Shown: piece by piece, positions 26,911 to 35,223 of the stretch | Numbering within the stretch: the first letter of the stretch is position 1 | How the letters are laid out: each line of letters starts with the position of its first letter | Origin: Helicobacter sp. 11-8110 | Lineage (GTDB): Bacteria > Campylobacterota > Campylobacteria > Campylobacterales > Helicobacteraceae | Assembly (NCBI RefSeq): GCF_003288905.1 | Contig: NZ_NHYL01000009.1 | Coordinates: 1 to 53,102 of the forward strand | Length of the DNA stretch: 53,102 nucleotides | Direction: 5' to 3' | The notes under the pieces: model-generated | Database searches by the model: none | What the model saw: the letters and a program-made list of their open reading frames with translations, nothing else | What the model was told of the DNA's origin: nothing | Position numbers and translations under genes: made by a program

Positions 26911-26933
26911 AAAGATTCCTTTGTGGAATCTTT
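26911..26933. terminator. stem-loop after htpG
   Basis: AAAGATTCC and GGAATCTTT form a perfect 9-bp stem with a 5-base loop, followed by an AT-rich run. It begins 5 bases after the htpG stop and lies between htpG and the convergent XRE gene, so it may end both. Confidence 0.7.
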
Positions 26934-26959
26934 AGAATTTTCTTATGTTATATTGTTTT

Positions 26960-27220
26960 TTATGTTGAGATTGTAAAAAATTCTCTTATGTCGCACTCAA
27001 ATAGGCGTGAAAGTCTAAATAGATGCAATAAGTTAAAATGTTTTCCATGTGCATTGTTTTCCATATTTGCATAAAAGCCACCTGAAGCCTGTCCAATTGA
27101 TAGTGCAACTTCAAGTTGACTCATACCTTTTTCTAACCTCTTCTGTTTGATATTTTTGGCAATGTTATTAAAAAAATTTTTTTCTTCTTCGGGTGCTGTA
27201 ATGTCTGGCAATTTTAACAT
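26960..27220 (-). CDS. XRE-family helix-turn-helix repressor
   Basis: This is an 86-residue HTH protein. Residues 19-75 fit the Cro/CI-type fold: IAKNIKQKRLEKGMSQLEVALSIG gives the first helices, followed by ASGGFYANMENNAHGKHFN and a LLHLFRLSRLF end. AGGA lies before the ATG. The divergent start region contains a perfect TTTTCTATA palindrome that overlaps its upstream leader, so autoregulation and control of the three small ORFs opposite are likely. It is not a housekeeping gene and lies between htpG and two tRNA genes. Confidence 0.85.
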   Translation of the reverse strand: MLKLPDITAPEEEKNFFNNIAKNIKQKRLEKGMSQLEVALSIGQASGGFYANMENNAHGKHFNLLHLFRLSRLFECDIREFFTIST

Positions 27221-27231
27221 AATATTATTCC

Positions 27232-27250
27232 TATAGAAAAGTTTTCTATA
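27232..27250. promoter_or_regulatory. 19-bp perfect palindrome, probable XRE operator
   Basis: TATAGAAAA, one G, then TTTTCTATA form a perfect 9+1+9 palindrome in the 102-base divergent region. The half-site recurs as TTTTCTATA at 27280-27288 and, with one base missing, at 27296-27303. Spacing between half-sites places them across both likely promoters. Confidence 0.7.
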
Positions 27251-27322
27251 AGTTTATTTGCATTACAATATTATTTCAATTTTCTATAAGAATTATTTCT
27301 ATAGGAGTTATAAGAGGTTTGT

Positions 27323-27688
27323 ATGTTTTGTGTATTTGGAAATATTTTAAAAACTTTTGCATTCATTATGCTCTTTGCGAATTATTGTTTTGCTGAAGTT
27401 AGAGAGGATATATGTGTTCAATATGAAATCCGAGAATCTTTTAACTCTGGTTGGTCCAAAAAATATAAGGTTGAAGGTATTTTTTATGATGGAAGTGAAT
27501 TGAATTTTAAGTTGGGAACCTTAGAGTTTAATAGTTTTGATAGTTATTTAGCTGTCTTTTGGGATAGAGATGAGGTAAGTCTTATACAATTAGAAAGTAA
27601 ATATTATGGGAGTATTATCGGAGATAATTATGGGATTGATCAAAGAGGAATTAAGTGGAAAATATCTGATGGTTATATGTGTTATTGA
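27323..27688 (+). CDS. small secreted protein, unknown
   Basis: I do not recognise this 121-residue protein. It starts with a likely signal peptide (MFCVFGNILKTFAFIMLFANYCFAE, cut after about 24). The mature part is beta-rich and acidic/aromatic, with FDSYLAVFWDRDEVSL and a C-terminal WKISDGYMCY whose Cys could pair with the Cys near the mature N-terminus (EDICVQY). AGAGG precedes the ATG. It is the first gene of a three-gene run opposite the XRE repressor and probably under its control. Confidence 0.7.
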   Translation: MFCVFGNILKTFAFIMLFANYCFAEVREDICVQYEIRESFNSGWSKKYKVEGIFYDGSELNFKLGTLEFNSFDSYLAVFWDRDEVSLIQLESKYYGSIIGDNYGIDQRGIKWKISDGYMCY

Positions 27689-27707
27689 TTTTATATAGGA
27701 GGAATAT

Positions 27708-27899
27708 ATGCTGTTGATAATTGGTGTTGTAAGTGGGATTGTATATTTGGTTACAAGAGATATTTGCTATGATATGGGGGTAACTGGTTATTGGATGCTT
27801 CCAAATAGTCATGTCGGTTTAATTTTTTTAATTAATAGATTTTTTAAGTGGGTTGCTATCATAAGCATTATTGTTTTTATTTTTCAGTTGATATTTTAA
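27708..27899 (+). CDS. small membrane protein, unknown (63 aa)
   Basis: A GGAGGAAT ribosome binding site lies just before ATG 27708, 19 bases after the preceding stop. The peptide has a first hydrophobic segment (1-15), a short polar middle with a Cys and Pro-Asn-Ser-His, and a second helix at about 41-62. No family is recognised. With the next gene it forms a pair of tiny membrane proteins, which would suit an immunity, holin-like or signalling role, but nothing in the sequence decides this. Confidence 0.65.
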   Translation: MLLIIGVVSGIVYLVTRDICYDMGVTGYWMLPNSHVGLIFLINRFFKWVAIISIIVFIFQLIF

Positions 27900-27908
27900 G
27901 GTAGTAGC

Positions 27909-28085
27909 ATGTTGATTATTGTGATTTTGTTTTGTTCTTTTATTTGGTTGTTTTTAGCAGAAGCAGAAGAGTGGGTGCGTTGTAAAGAGCCACCATTTTG
28001 TCCTGTAATATTTTTTGTTAGATTTATTTGTGGATTTGTGGTTATTGCGGGAATAATAAAATTGATTATTGGGGCTTTCTCATAA
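27909..28085 (+). CDS. small membrane protein, unknown (58 aa)
   Basis: ATG 27909 follows AAGG by 8 bases and lies 9 bases after the previous stop. The 58-residue peptide has a hydrophobic N-terminal helix (1-16), a short loop EAEEWVRCKEPPFC with two Cys, and a second helix at about 32-55. It therefore spans the membrane twice with a Cys-containing loop. No homologue comes to mind. It ends 30 bases before the -35 of the tRNA promoter. Confidence 0.6.
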   Translation: MLIIVILFCSFIWLFLAEAEEWVRCKEPPFCPVIFFVRFICGFVVIAGIIKLIIGAFS

Positions 28086-28115
28086 ATAGAAATATTTTGT
28101 TATAGAGTTTTTGGC

Positions 28116-28144
28116 TTGACTTTTTGGCTCTTAAAGATTATAAT
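28116..28144 (+). promoter_or_regulatory. tRNA-Pro/tRNA-His promoter
   Basis: TTGACT at 28116-28121 and TATAAT at 28139-28144 are exactly 17 bases apart, nearly consensus. The -10 ends 19 bases before the tRNA-Pro 5' end, which leaves a very short leader. The two tRNAs (25 bases apart) are probably co-transcribed from it. Confidence 0.85.
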
Positions 28145-28163
28145 TTCAATCCTTTTTATTTGT

Positions 28164-28241
28164 CGGGGCGTAGCGCAGTCTGGTTAGCGCACTTGGTTTG
28201 GGACCAAGGGGTCGAAGGTTCGAATCCTTTCGCCCCGACCA
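28164..28241 (+). tRNA. tRNA-Pro (anticodon TGG)
   Basis: Acceptor CGGGGCG pairs with CGCCCCG, and CCA is encoded (28239-28241). The anticodon stem CTTGG/CCAAG encloses TTTGGGA with anticodon TGG. The T-arm reads GAAGG TTCGAAT CCTTT. Confidence 0.96.
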
Positions 28242-28266
28242 CTTCTTTTTAAAACTTATTATCAAT

Positions 28267-28344
28267 GGTGGGCGTAGCTCAGTCGGTTAGAGCATCAGAT
28301 TGTGGTCCTGAGGGTCGTGGGTTCGATTCCCATCGCCCACCCCA
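28267..28344 (+). tRNA. tRNA-His (anticodon GTG)
   Basis: The gene encodes the extra 5' G (G-1, at 28267) opposite C73, acceptor GTGGGCG with CGCCCAC, and a CCA end. The anticodon loop TTGTGGT gives GTG. The anticodon stem TCAGA/CCTGA has four pairs and an A31-C39 mismatch next to the loop. All other arms pair normally, so it is most likely functional. Confidence 0.94.
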
Positions 28345-28443
28345 TTGTTTTCTTAATTTTATCTTTGAAATAATTTCACAGAGCTTATGTTATCTGTCTT
28401 TAAAGTTTTATATTTTATAATATCTTTATAGTTTTTAAAAAGT

Positions 28444-29577
28444 GTGGCAATGTTTCAAAGAGATGTGTTTTACATTGCAGGATATGATCCTCGCAGTTAT
28501 CGTTATTATTATGCTTTATTAAAAGAGAATCTTGTAAAGCAAAACTCCATTAGCCATTTTGGGTTAGAAATTTCTCCCTGCCATTTAACTCACAATAAGG
28601 AAGTTTTTTGTCAAATTACCTCACAAGAATCTCAAACAAATTACCATTTTTTAACTTGGGATAAGGTTGTCAGAAAATATTGGTCAAAGACTTTGTGGAA
28701 CTTTGTTTGTGATTTTATTTATTTTTTAAAAGCTTATATTTTTTCTGGAATTGTTAAGACTTTTACTCAAAAATCAAGAACGCAGCTTTTAGCTGGATTT
28801 TATCCGATTGTTTATTTTATAGGTAGCTATGTTTTATGCTTCGTGGTTGCTTATGGTCTGTTTGTTTGGATAAAAGAGTGGAATTTATATGTGGCTATAG
28901 CTATGATTCTGGCTTGTTTGTGGATTGGAACAAAGGGGATTTTGTGGTGTGGCAAGAGATTTGCGGTTTTTTGGTTGTCTAATATTTATGTATTTTGTGC
29001 TAAATATGCTACAGGCAAGATTAATGAAATTCCAAATCTTACTTTGGAATTTAGCCAAAGAATTTTAAAAGCTCTTAGAGAGAATCAAAAAACAACTCAT
29101 TATGAAGTGATTTTATGTGCACATAGTGTAGGAACTATTTTGGCAATAAGTGTCATCGCCAAAGTCGCAGAAGTTGCTAAAAATGAGAATTTGAATCTAA
29201 AAAATTTTAAGGTTTTAATGCTTGGGCAGTGTATTCCGCTTGTTAGTTTTCAAAAGTATTGTGAAGCCTTTAGGAGAGAAATGGAAGTGGCAGGAAATGT
29301 GGGAGTATTTTGGTGCGATTATACTTCAAAGATTGATGGAGCTTGTTTTGCAATGCTTGATTATTATAAGGCTTCAGGGCTAAGCGTGAAATCTCCACCA
29401 CTTTATCTCTCGCCACGCTTTCATAAACTTTTTACGCCCATAACCTATAAGAAGATTCGGTATAATTGGTATTTGGCGCATTTTTTGTATTTGCATGCAA
29501 CAGAGATTGATGGCAAATACAATTATTTTAATTTTATTAGTGGAGTAAAAACTTTAGAACAAAAGGTAAAGGAGTAG
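28444..29577 (+). CDS. membrane-associated alpha/beta-hydrolase-like protein (Cj1412c-like)
   Basis: The 377-residue protein begins with a strand-like FYIAGYDPRSYRYYY typical of hydrolase N-termini. Two hydrophobic helices lie at about 118-142 and 147-167, and a nucleophile-elbow-like AHSVG follows at 226-230 (Ser228). A plausible later acid/His (HATEID near the end) could complete a triad. GTG 28444 opens the frame, but ATG 28450 is an equally good start. It sits 3 bases before the P450 gene, as does Cj1412c before Cj1411c from memory. A lipase or esterase function is inferred; it is not proven that it is catalytic. Confidence 0.65.
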   Translation: MAMFQRDVFYIAGYDPRSYRYYYALLKENLVKQNSISHFGLEISPCHLTHNKEVFCQITSQESQTNYHFLTWDKVVRKYWSKTLWNFVCDFIYFLKAYIFSGIVKTFTQKSRTQLLAGFYPIVYFIGSYVLCFVVAYGLFVWIKEWNLYVAIAMILACLWIGTKGILWCGKRFAVFWLSNIYVFCAKYATGKINEIPNLTLEFSQRILKALRENQKTTHYEVILCAHSVGTILAISVIAKVAEVAKNENLNLKNFKVLMLGQCIPLVSFQKYCEAFRREMEVAGNVGVFWCDYTSKIDGACFAMLDYYKASGLSVKSPPLYLSPRFHKLFTPITYKKIRYNWYLAHFLYLHATEIDGKYNYFNFISGVKTLEQKVKE

Positions 29578-29579
29578 TT

Positions 29580-30950
29580 ATGGGGCAGTGTCCATTTTTT
29601 CCAAAACCACACAAAACTAAGGCTTCCTTATTGACAACTTTTCTCTTAAAAAGACGTTCATGGCTTGATGGATTGTATGAAAGAAGCTATAAGATGAAAT
29701 CAGGCAGAGTGAAAATGCCAGGCTTTGATTTATATATTGCAAATCACCCACAAGATGTGAGACGCATTATGGTAGATGAAGTAAGAGAATTCCCTAAAAG
29801 TAATTTGTTGCACGAGTTATTAAGTCCTTTGCTTGGTGAGAGTATTTTTACAACTAACGGGGAAGTTTGGAAAAAACAAAGGGAGCTTTTAAGACCCTCT
29901 TTTGAACAAGCAAGAATCACTAAAGTATTTGGTTTAATGAGTGATGCAGTTAGTGATTTGATGGCTAAATTTAGGGCTTATCCAGATAAAGCGGTGATTG
30001 AAGTTGATGAGCTAATGACTTTTGTAACAGCTGATGTGATTTTTCGCACCATTATGTCCCAAAAGCTTGATGAGGCTAAGGGCAAACAGGTTTTAGAAGC
30101 TTTTGTGACTTTTCAAGAAGAAACTATTCATACAGCTATTAAAAAAATGTTTTGCATTCCAAAATGGTTAGTGAATCTTTTTGGAGAGAGAAAGCGCGTT
30201 AAAGCTGGAGAGATTATTAGAAAAGTTTTAAGTGATATTATTAAACCGCGTTATGATTCTTTTCATAAAGGAGAGATAGGGGAATATCAAGATATTCTCT
30301 CTTCGCTTTTAGCGGTAATTGAAGTAGAAAGTGGCAAGCCTTTTAGTTTTGAGGAGATTTTAGATCAAGTGGCTATGCTTTTTTTAGCAGGACATGAAAC
30401 TACAGCTAGTTCATTGACTTGGACACTTTATATTCTAAGTTTATCACCAAAAGAACAAGAAACCGCCTATCAAGAGATTATTAATGTGGCAGGCAAGGAA
30501 GATTTTAATATTGGGCATTTAAGAAAAATGAAATATTTAACCAATGTTTTTAAAGAGTCATTGCGACTTTATCCGCCAGTTGGATTTTTTGCAAGAACAG
30601 CTAAAAAAGAGACAGAGATTCGTAATAAATTAGTTCAAAATGGATCAGGAGTTGTAGTGGCTCCTTGGCTTATCCAAAGACATAGTGATTATTGGGAGAA
30701 TCCTCACGAGTTTGATCCTACGCGCTTTGAGAGAGAGATTAAAAAAGACACTTATTTACCTTTTGGAATGGGGGAGAGAATTTGCATTGGACAAGGCTTT
30801 GCTATGCAAGAAGCCATTTTGATTTTGGCAAATATTTTAAGGGAATATAGACTAGAATTACAAGAAAATTTTGTGCCAGATGTTGTAGGAAGGCTTACGA
30901 TTCGATCGGCAAATGGAATGAATATTAAATTTATCAAAAGAGAAAATTAG
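29580..30950 (+). CDS. cytochrome P450 (CYP172-like)
   Basis: The 456-residue P450 has all core motifs: I-helix AGHETT at 270-275, ExxR at 326-329 (ESLR), PERF-like FDPTRF and the heme loop FGMGERICIG at 395-404 with Cys402 as heme ligand. There is no N-terminal anchor, so it should be soluble. P450s are rare in epsilonproteobacteria; the known example I recall is C. jejuni Cj1411c (CYP172A1), which also lies beside kps genes between homologues of the two flanking genes here. The substrate is unknown. A fatty acid or lipid substrate is suggested only by the hydrolase-like neighbour. No ferredoxin is encoded nearby. Confidence 0.93.
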   Translation: MGQCPFFPKPHKTKASLLTTFLLKRRSWLDGLYERSYKMKSGRVKMPGFDLYIANHPQDVRRIMVDEVREFPKSNLLHELLSPLLGESIFTTNGEVWKKQRELLRPSFEQARITKVFGLMSDAVSDLMAKFRAYPDKAVIEVDELMTFVTADVIFRTIMSQKLDEAKGKQVLEAFVTFQEETIHTAIKKMFCIPKWLVNLFGERKRVKAGEIIRKVLSDIIKPRYDSFHKGEIGEYQDILSSLLAVIEVESGKPFSFEEILDQVAMLFLAGHETTASSLTWTLYILSLSPKEQETAYQEIINVAGKEDFNIGHLRKMKYLTNVFKESLRLYPPVGFFARTAKKETEIRNKLVQNGSGVVVAPWLIQRHSDYWENPHEFDPTRFEREIKKDTYLPFGMGERICIGQGFAMQEAILILANILREYRLELQENFVPDVVGRLTIRSANGMNIKFIKREN

Positions 30951-30956
30951 CTAAAA

Positions 30957-31310
30957 ATGAAAGAAAAGTTAGCAGGAACATTGCTTTTGTGTGCTTTAGT
31001 GCCTTTGATGATTATTGGCTATTTACTCATAGTGTTTGTTGGAACATTTGGTAAAGTTAGCCGCGTGCGTCAAGGTGTTAGGGCATTAGATCATTTTGTT
31101 AATGCAACACTTTTTAATGGCTATGCTTGGGAGTCAGTTTCTTCTCACGCGTGGAGAGAAAGAGATAAGAAGTGGGCTAAGATTGTGATTAAAATCACAG
31201 ATTTTTTTCAAAAAGATCATTGCAAAAGAGCAAATTCAAGAGAGCAGCCAATCATTGATTTAATGTTGCGAAAGCGTCTAAATGAACAAACTATTGGAAG
31301 ACAATTATAA
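30957..31310 (+). CDS. small membrane protein downstream of P450 (Cj1410c-like)
   Basis: The 117-residue protein has one strong hydrophobic helix (about 6-30), then a soluble basic region with RQGVRALDHFVNATLFNGYAWES, a Trp/Arg-rich SSHAWRERDKKWAK block and one DHC motif. It starts 6 bases after the P450 stop and ends 9 bases before galE. Order and size match the third gene of the C. jejuni P450 cluster as I recall. The function is unknown. Confidence 0.7.
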   Translation: MKEKLAGTLLLCALVPLMIIGYLLIVFVGTFGKVSRVRQGVRALDHFVNATLFNGYAWESVSSHAWRERDKKWAKIVIKITDFFQKDHCKRANSREQPIIDLMLRKRLNEQTIGRQL

Positions 31311-31319
31311 AGAGTAGCA

Positions 31320-32327
31320 ATGCAAGTTTATCTTTTTACTGGGGCAGCTGGATTTATTGGATCGCATACCGCGTATTGTTTTTTAAAAGAGAGTGATTGT
31401 AAAATTGTAATTTTAGATAATCTTTGCACGGGATTTAGCGAGAATGTGGAGTTTTTGCAAAAGAAATTTCCCAATAGAGTGGAGTTTATTAGCGGAGATT
31501 TTGGTGATAAAGTTATTTTAGGGAAAATTTTTTCTCAACAAAAAATTGATGCTATTATCCATTTTGCTGGGAGTTTAGTCGTTTCTGAATCAGTTTTTGA
31601 TCCTTTGAAGTATTATCAAAACAATGTTGCTAATACTCTTAATCTTTTGGAAATGGTTGCAAAATTTAAGATTAATGAGTTTTTATTTAGTTCAACTGCA
31701 GCAGTTTATGGAGAGTCAAACACAACACAGAAAATAATAGAAACTGCACAAACTGCTCCGATTAATCCTTATGGAGAATCAAAGCTTGTGGTTGAAAAGA
31801 TTTTGCGAGATTTTGAAGTGGCAAATCCAGAATTTAAGAGCGTGATATTGCGATATTTTAATGTTGCAGGTGCTTTGAGTGAGGGAGGACTTGGGCAAAG
31901 AAGCAAGAATGCCACTCATTTAATTAAAGTAGCGTGTGAGTGCGCTTGTGGAAAGCGTGATAAAATGGGGATTTTTGGTGAGGATTATGCAACAAAAGAT
32001 GGGACTTGCATTCGTGATTATATTCATATTGATGATTTAGCAAAAGCACATTTTGAGTGTCTTAAAACTTTACAAAAAGAGAGGGTTTCGCAAACTTATA
32101 ATGTGGGGTATGGAGTTGGATTTAGTGTTAAAGAAGTCATTGAGTGTGTAAAAAAGGTCAGTGGAATAGATTTTAAAGTTGAGATTGAACCAAGAAGAGC
32201 AGGAGATCCTGCAATGCTTGTGAGTGATAATGATAAAATTCTAACTCACACGGAATGGAGACCAAAATATAATAATTTAGATCTTATTTGTAAAAATGCG
32301 TATGAGTGGGAAAGGAAAATGGATTAG
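31320..32327 (+). CDS. galE: UDP-glucose/UDP-GlcNAc 4-epimerase GalE
   Basis: The 335-residue extended SDR has the NAD loop TGAAGFIGSH at 7-16, the catalytic YGESK (YxxxK) near 150-154 with upstream Ser-Ser-Thr, and RYFNVAGA. It interconverts UDP-glucose and UDP-galactose, possibly also the N-acetyl forms, to supply capsule or lipooligosaccharide sugars. It is convergent with kpsS and their stop codons abut with no spacer or visible terminator. Confidence 0.9.
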   Translation: MQVYLFTGAAGFIGSHTAYCFLKESDCKIVILDNLCTGFSENVEFLQKKFPNRVEFISGDFGDKVILGKIFSQQKIDAIIHFAGSLVVSESVFDPLKYYQNNVANTLNLLEMVAKFKINEFLFSSTAAVYGESNTTQKIIETAQTAPINPYGESKLVVEKILRDFEVANPEFKSVILRYFNVAGALSEGGLGQRSKNATHLIKVACECACGKRDKMGIFGEDYATKDGTCIRDYIHIDDLAKAHFECLKTLQKERVSQTYNVGYGVGFSVKEVIECVKKVSGIDFKVEIEPRRAGDPAMLVSDNDKILTHTEWRPKYNNLDLICKNAYEWERKMD

Positions 32328-33503
32328 TTAGCTTAAGTTGCCATAAAAGCTTCCATTAATCTGCACCTTATCAATAAGAAAACTTCTAAAGCGTTCAAAA
32401 AGGGTTTGATTAATTTTGTATTTTTTTGCCGCTTTCCAAAATTTATTAAGCGATTCTTGATAGGTTAGTCCTTGGATATTATAAAAAGCATTTCCACAAA
32501 CTTTTGTAGGGCACTTATGAAGAATACTTGAAAGTCCTGTTGTGCTGTTAATAACTACGCAACCAAGAGCATTTTTTAATAGAGTTGGAAGATGGATATC
32601 GTGAATGTAAATCACTCTTTGACTTACATTGTATTTGCGTGTTTGTCTTTTGATGAATTTTTTATAGTTTTTATAGCCTCTATCCATTGGATGGTGTTTG
32701 ATGACTAGAAAATGTTGTTTTTTGGAATATTTTGCAAAAGATCGGATAGAGTTTTTGATAAAATTCTCAATTCGTCTGCCTTCAAAATGATTTTTGATTT
32801 GCGTATCATTATAGACTTGCAAGACAACAACAAAATAGTTTTTCTTAGAATCTAAAATAAAATCTCTATCTTCCTTTTGGCTAAAGCGATACCAATGTTT
32901 TCTAAAAAGCGATAAAAACCAAGGAAACATTTCTGTAAAGCTCAAGCTCCTATGGTGGAGTTTGTTGTTAAAATACCAGCCTAATAAAAAAGCCCCAAAC
33001 CAATAAAGAAAGGAAAACCAAGCCATATTTCTAAAGCTATGTTGGACATTTTTTTCTTCTTGAGCGGGTTTGTTTTTGTAAGTAAGGTAGAAATTTGAAT
33101 CTTTAGGTAAAGTGGAATTGGCATTGACACCATCTTTTTCAAAAGTGATGAAATTAGGTCGGATATAACCTTCTTCAAAAATATAAGTTTGGAGATTGAG
33201 CGATTGGGCAACTTTTACTCCAATTTTATGAATAGGGCGACAATCATTAAACATAATCACGCAATCAATACGATAGGTTTTGCAAAATTCTTGTAAAAAA
33301 GTTTCAAGGTTAGCTAGGGAACCACGATAGGATTTAGCCTTAAAGGGATAAAAAAGAAAATCTCCTCCATTAAAATTAATTTTGTAAATTTGATTTTTTG
33401 AGGACAATAGCTTGGCAAAATGATAAAAAAAGGGTCCAACAGGACCTTGCAAGAGGAGAATTTTGCGATTCTGAAATTGTTGTATGACCTCTTTTAGCTG
33501 CAT
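32328..33503 (-). CDS. kpsS: capsule Kdo transferase KpsS
   Basis: The 391-residue protein belongs to the capsule polysaccharide synthesis/export family. The KpsS features visible are QNRKILLLQGPVGPFFYHFAKLL at the start, FEEGYIRPNFITFE, LVIKHHPMDRGYKNY and INSTTGLSSI. KpsS adds the first beta-Kdo to lysophosphatidylglycerol, the lipid anchor of group 2-type capsules; KpsC extends the linker. It is the last gene of the kpsMTEDS run, 7 bases after kpsD, with no obvious ribosome binding site, so translation probably depends on coupling. Confidence 0.92.
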   Translation of the reverse strand: MQLKEVIQQFQNRKILLLQGPVGPFFYHFAKLLSSKNQIYKINFNGGDFLFYPFKAKSYRGSLANLETFLQEFCKTYRIDCVIMFNDCRPIHKIGVKVAQSLNLQTYIFEEGYIRPNFITFEKDGVNANSTLPKDSNFYLTYKNKPAQEEKNVQHSFRNMAWFSFLYWFGAFLLGWYFNNKLHHRSLSFTEMFPWFLSLFRKHWYRFSQKEDRDFILDSKKNYFVVVLQVYNDTQIKNHFEGRRIENFIKNSIRSFAKYSKKQHFLVIKHHPMDRGYKNYKKFIKRQTRKYNVSQRVIYIHDIHLPTLLKNALGCVVINSTTGLSSILHKCPTKVCGNAFYNIQGLTYQESLNKFWKAAKKYKINQTLFERFRSFLIDKVQINGSFYGNLS

Positions 33504-33510
33504 GAATTAA

Positions 33511-35223
33511 TTATTTGTTAATATCTAAAACTACGCTTGTAGCAATAGCAATTTGATAAAGAATTTGCGCTAAGACACTTGTGATTTGCAATCCTCTACC
33601 TGTTTCAATGGCAGGTAAGACAAGCAAGGAATCGCCTGGTTTGAGACTTGGCGCACTTGCAAAGGAATACCAGCTTGAATCATAGCGTTCTGCTTTTCCA
33701 TTGGCGCGAATGACAAGAATACGCTTTTTATTAGCTCTTTCTGTGAAATCTCCAGCAAGCTTAATATAATAGTTAAGATTTTTGTCTTCTTCATAGATAA
33801 AAGCACCAGGCAATGCCACTTCTCCTTGCACCAAGACAAGATTGTTTTTAGTTGGGATATTAATAACATCCCCTTCTTCAAGAACCGTAGTGGCATAGGC
33901 ACTTTTGTTTTCAAGCACAATTTGACCCTTTGGTGTGAGACTTTTTGCGCGCTCAATAAATTCAAGCACCATTTTAGATTGACTTGCACGCATAGAAGCT
34001 TCTTGGGCGGTTACAGATGAGGAGGTGAGTGCTAGAGTTTCTAGTTCTTTTAATTGAGCTTCAATGAGTTTTTTCTGCGTTTGGGAAACACTTTGGCGGA
34101 AGACTTGAATAGCATCTAGATTAGATTGTGGGTTGGGTTTGATTTTAAGTGCAACTTCTGCAAGGGTAGTGCCCTTTTTGACAACCATTGAGTGCATTCC
34201 ATTATGCTCACCTTGAATTTCAATGGTAATATTTTCTGCGCTATAATCAGGGCGAAACTCTACTTCATCGCCGACTTTTAAAGCAACACTTGCAAATTCT
34301 TTTTGCTTGTAAGAGTTAATATCGATTTTATTGTTAGCAAGATAGGAACGCACAATTGCATTAGTTACAATAGGTTTTGCTCCAGAGATTCTTGCAAGAT
34401 CTTCTAGGGTTTTAATATCATCTTTTAATTCAAATCTAAAAGGTTTCTGCACATCACCTTGGACAAAAACATAGCTTTCAAGATTTTTTACTAAAATTAC
34501 ATCGCCCGTTCTAAAAGGAAAAAGTTTCATTTTTCCACTAAAGAGAAAATCATACAAATCCACTTGTAAAGCCACTTTATTATCCCTTAGAATCTCAATA
34601 TTTCTAAAACTTCCATAATCCAGATTAATTCCAGAGGCTTTGTCTAAATATTGAATAATGGAATCAGAGCTTAGTCCTTGATAGAGTCCGGGTTTATTAA
34701 CACTTCCAGTTACAAAAACCGAGACATTTTGATAAACATTCATATCAGCATAAACAAATACATTTTTTTTGTAAATCTTAGAAATACCTTGTTTTAATAC
34801 TCTAACAAGATCTCCATTGCGCACTCCAAGCAAATTGATTGCGCCTACTCCAGGCACAAAAACATTGCCTTGTGAATCCACCATTAATTCTTGTTGAAAT
34901 TCAACTGCCCCCCACATTCTAAAGTTAATCTTATCGCCAATGGCAATTTTGTAATCAGGATTATAAAGGGATTGAGAGGCTTTAGTAAAGTTTCCATTAA
35001 AGAGATTTGCACCAAATACAGGTGGGAGAATGGGGATTTGAGCAGTCTGCATCGTTTGCGTGGAAGCATTAGGTGTGGTACTGGGATTTGAGATTTGCAA
35101 ATCCATTGGAGTATTTTGAGTGGCAGAAGTGCTGGGAATACCCGTGATAGAAGAAATATCAACTCCATAAGCAAAATGTGTCGCAAAAATAGTTATTAAT
35201 AAGATTTGGAATAATTTTTTCAT
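33511..35223 (-). CDS. kpsD: capsule polysaccharide export protein KpsD
   Basis: The 570-residue periplasmic or outer-membrane protein has a signal peptide (about 1-20, ending FAYG). Next comes a polysaccharide-export domain (YKIAIGDKINFRMWG...VDSQGNVFVPGVGAI) and several SLBB-type repeats with GSVNKPGLY, GDVQKPFRF and GEVALPGAF. KpsD forms the export conduit with KpsE. Its ATG shares a base with the kpsE stop. Confidence 0.92.
   Translation of the reverse strand: MKKLFQILLITIFATHFAYGVDISSITGIPSTSATQNTPMDLQISNPSTTPNASTQTMQTAQIPILPPVFGANLFNGNFTKASQSLYNPDYKIAIGDKINFRMWGAVEFQQELMVDSQGNVFVPGVGAINLLGVRNGDLVRVLKQGISKIYKKNVFVYADMNVYQNVSVFVTGSVNKPGLYQGLSSDSIIQYLDKASGINLDYGSFRNIEILRDNKVALQVDLYDFLFSGKMKLFPFRTGDVILVKNLESYVFVQGDVQKPFRFELKDDIKTLEDLARISGAKPIVTNAIVRSYLANNKIDINSYKQKEFASVALKVGDEVEFRPDYSAENITIEIQGEHNGMHSMVVKKGTTLAEVALKIKPNPQSNLDAIQVFRQSVSQTQKKLIEAQLKELETLALTSSSVTAQEASMRASQSKMVLEFIERAKSLTPKGQIVLENKSAYATTVLEEGDVINIPTKNNLVLVQGEVALPGAFIYEEDKNLNYYIKLAGDFTERANKKRILVIRANGKAERYDSSWYSFASAPSLKPGDSLLVLPAIETGRGLQITSVLAQILYQIAIATSVVLDINK

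Noticed and set aside
26960-28345. Prophage or insertion sequence next to the tRNA genes
   Set aside because: No integrase, transposase or terminal repeats are seen; only an XRE regulator and three small ORFs.
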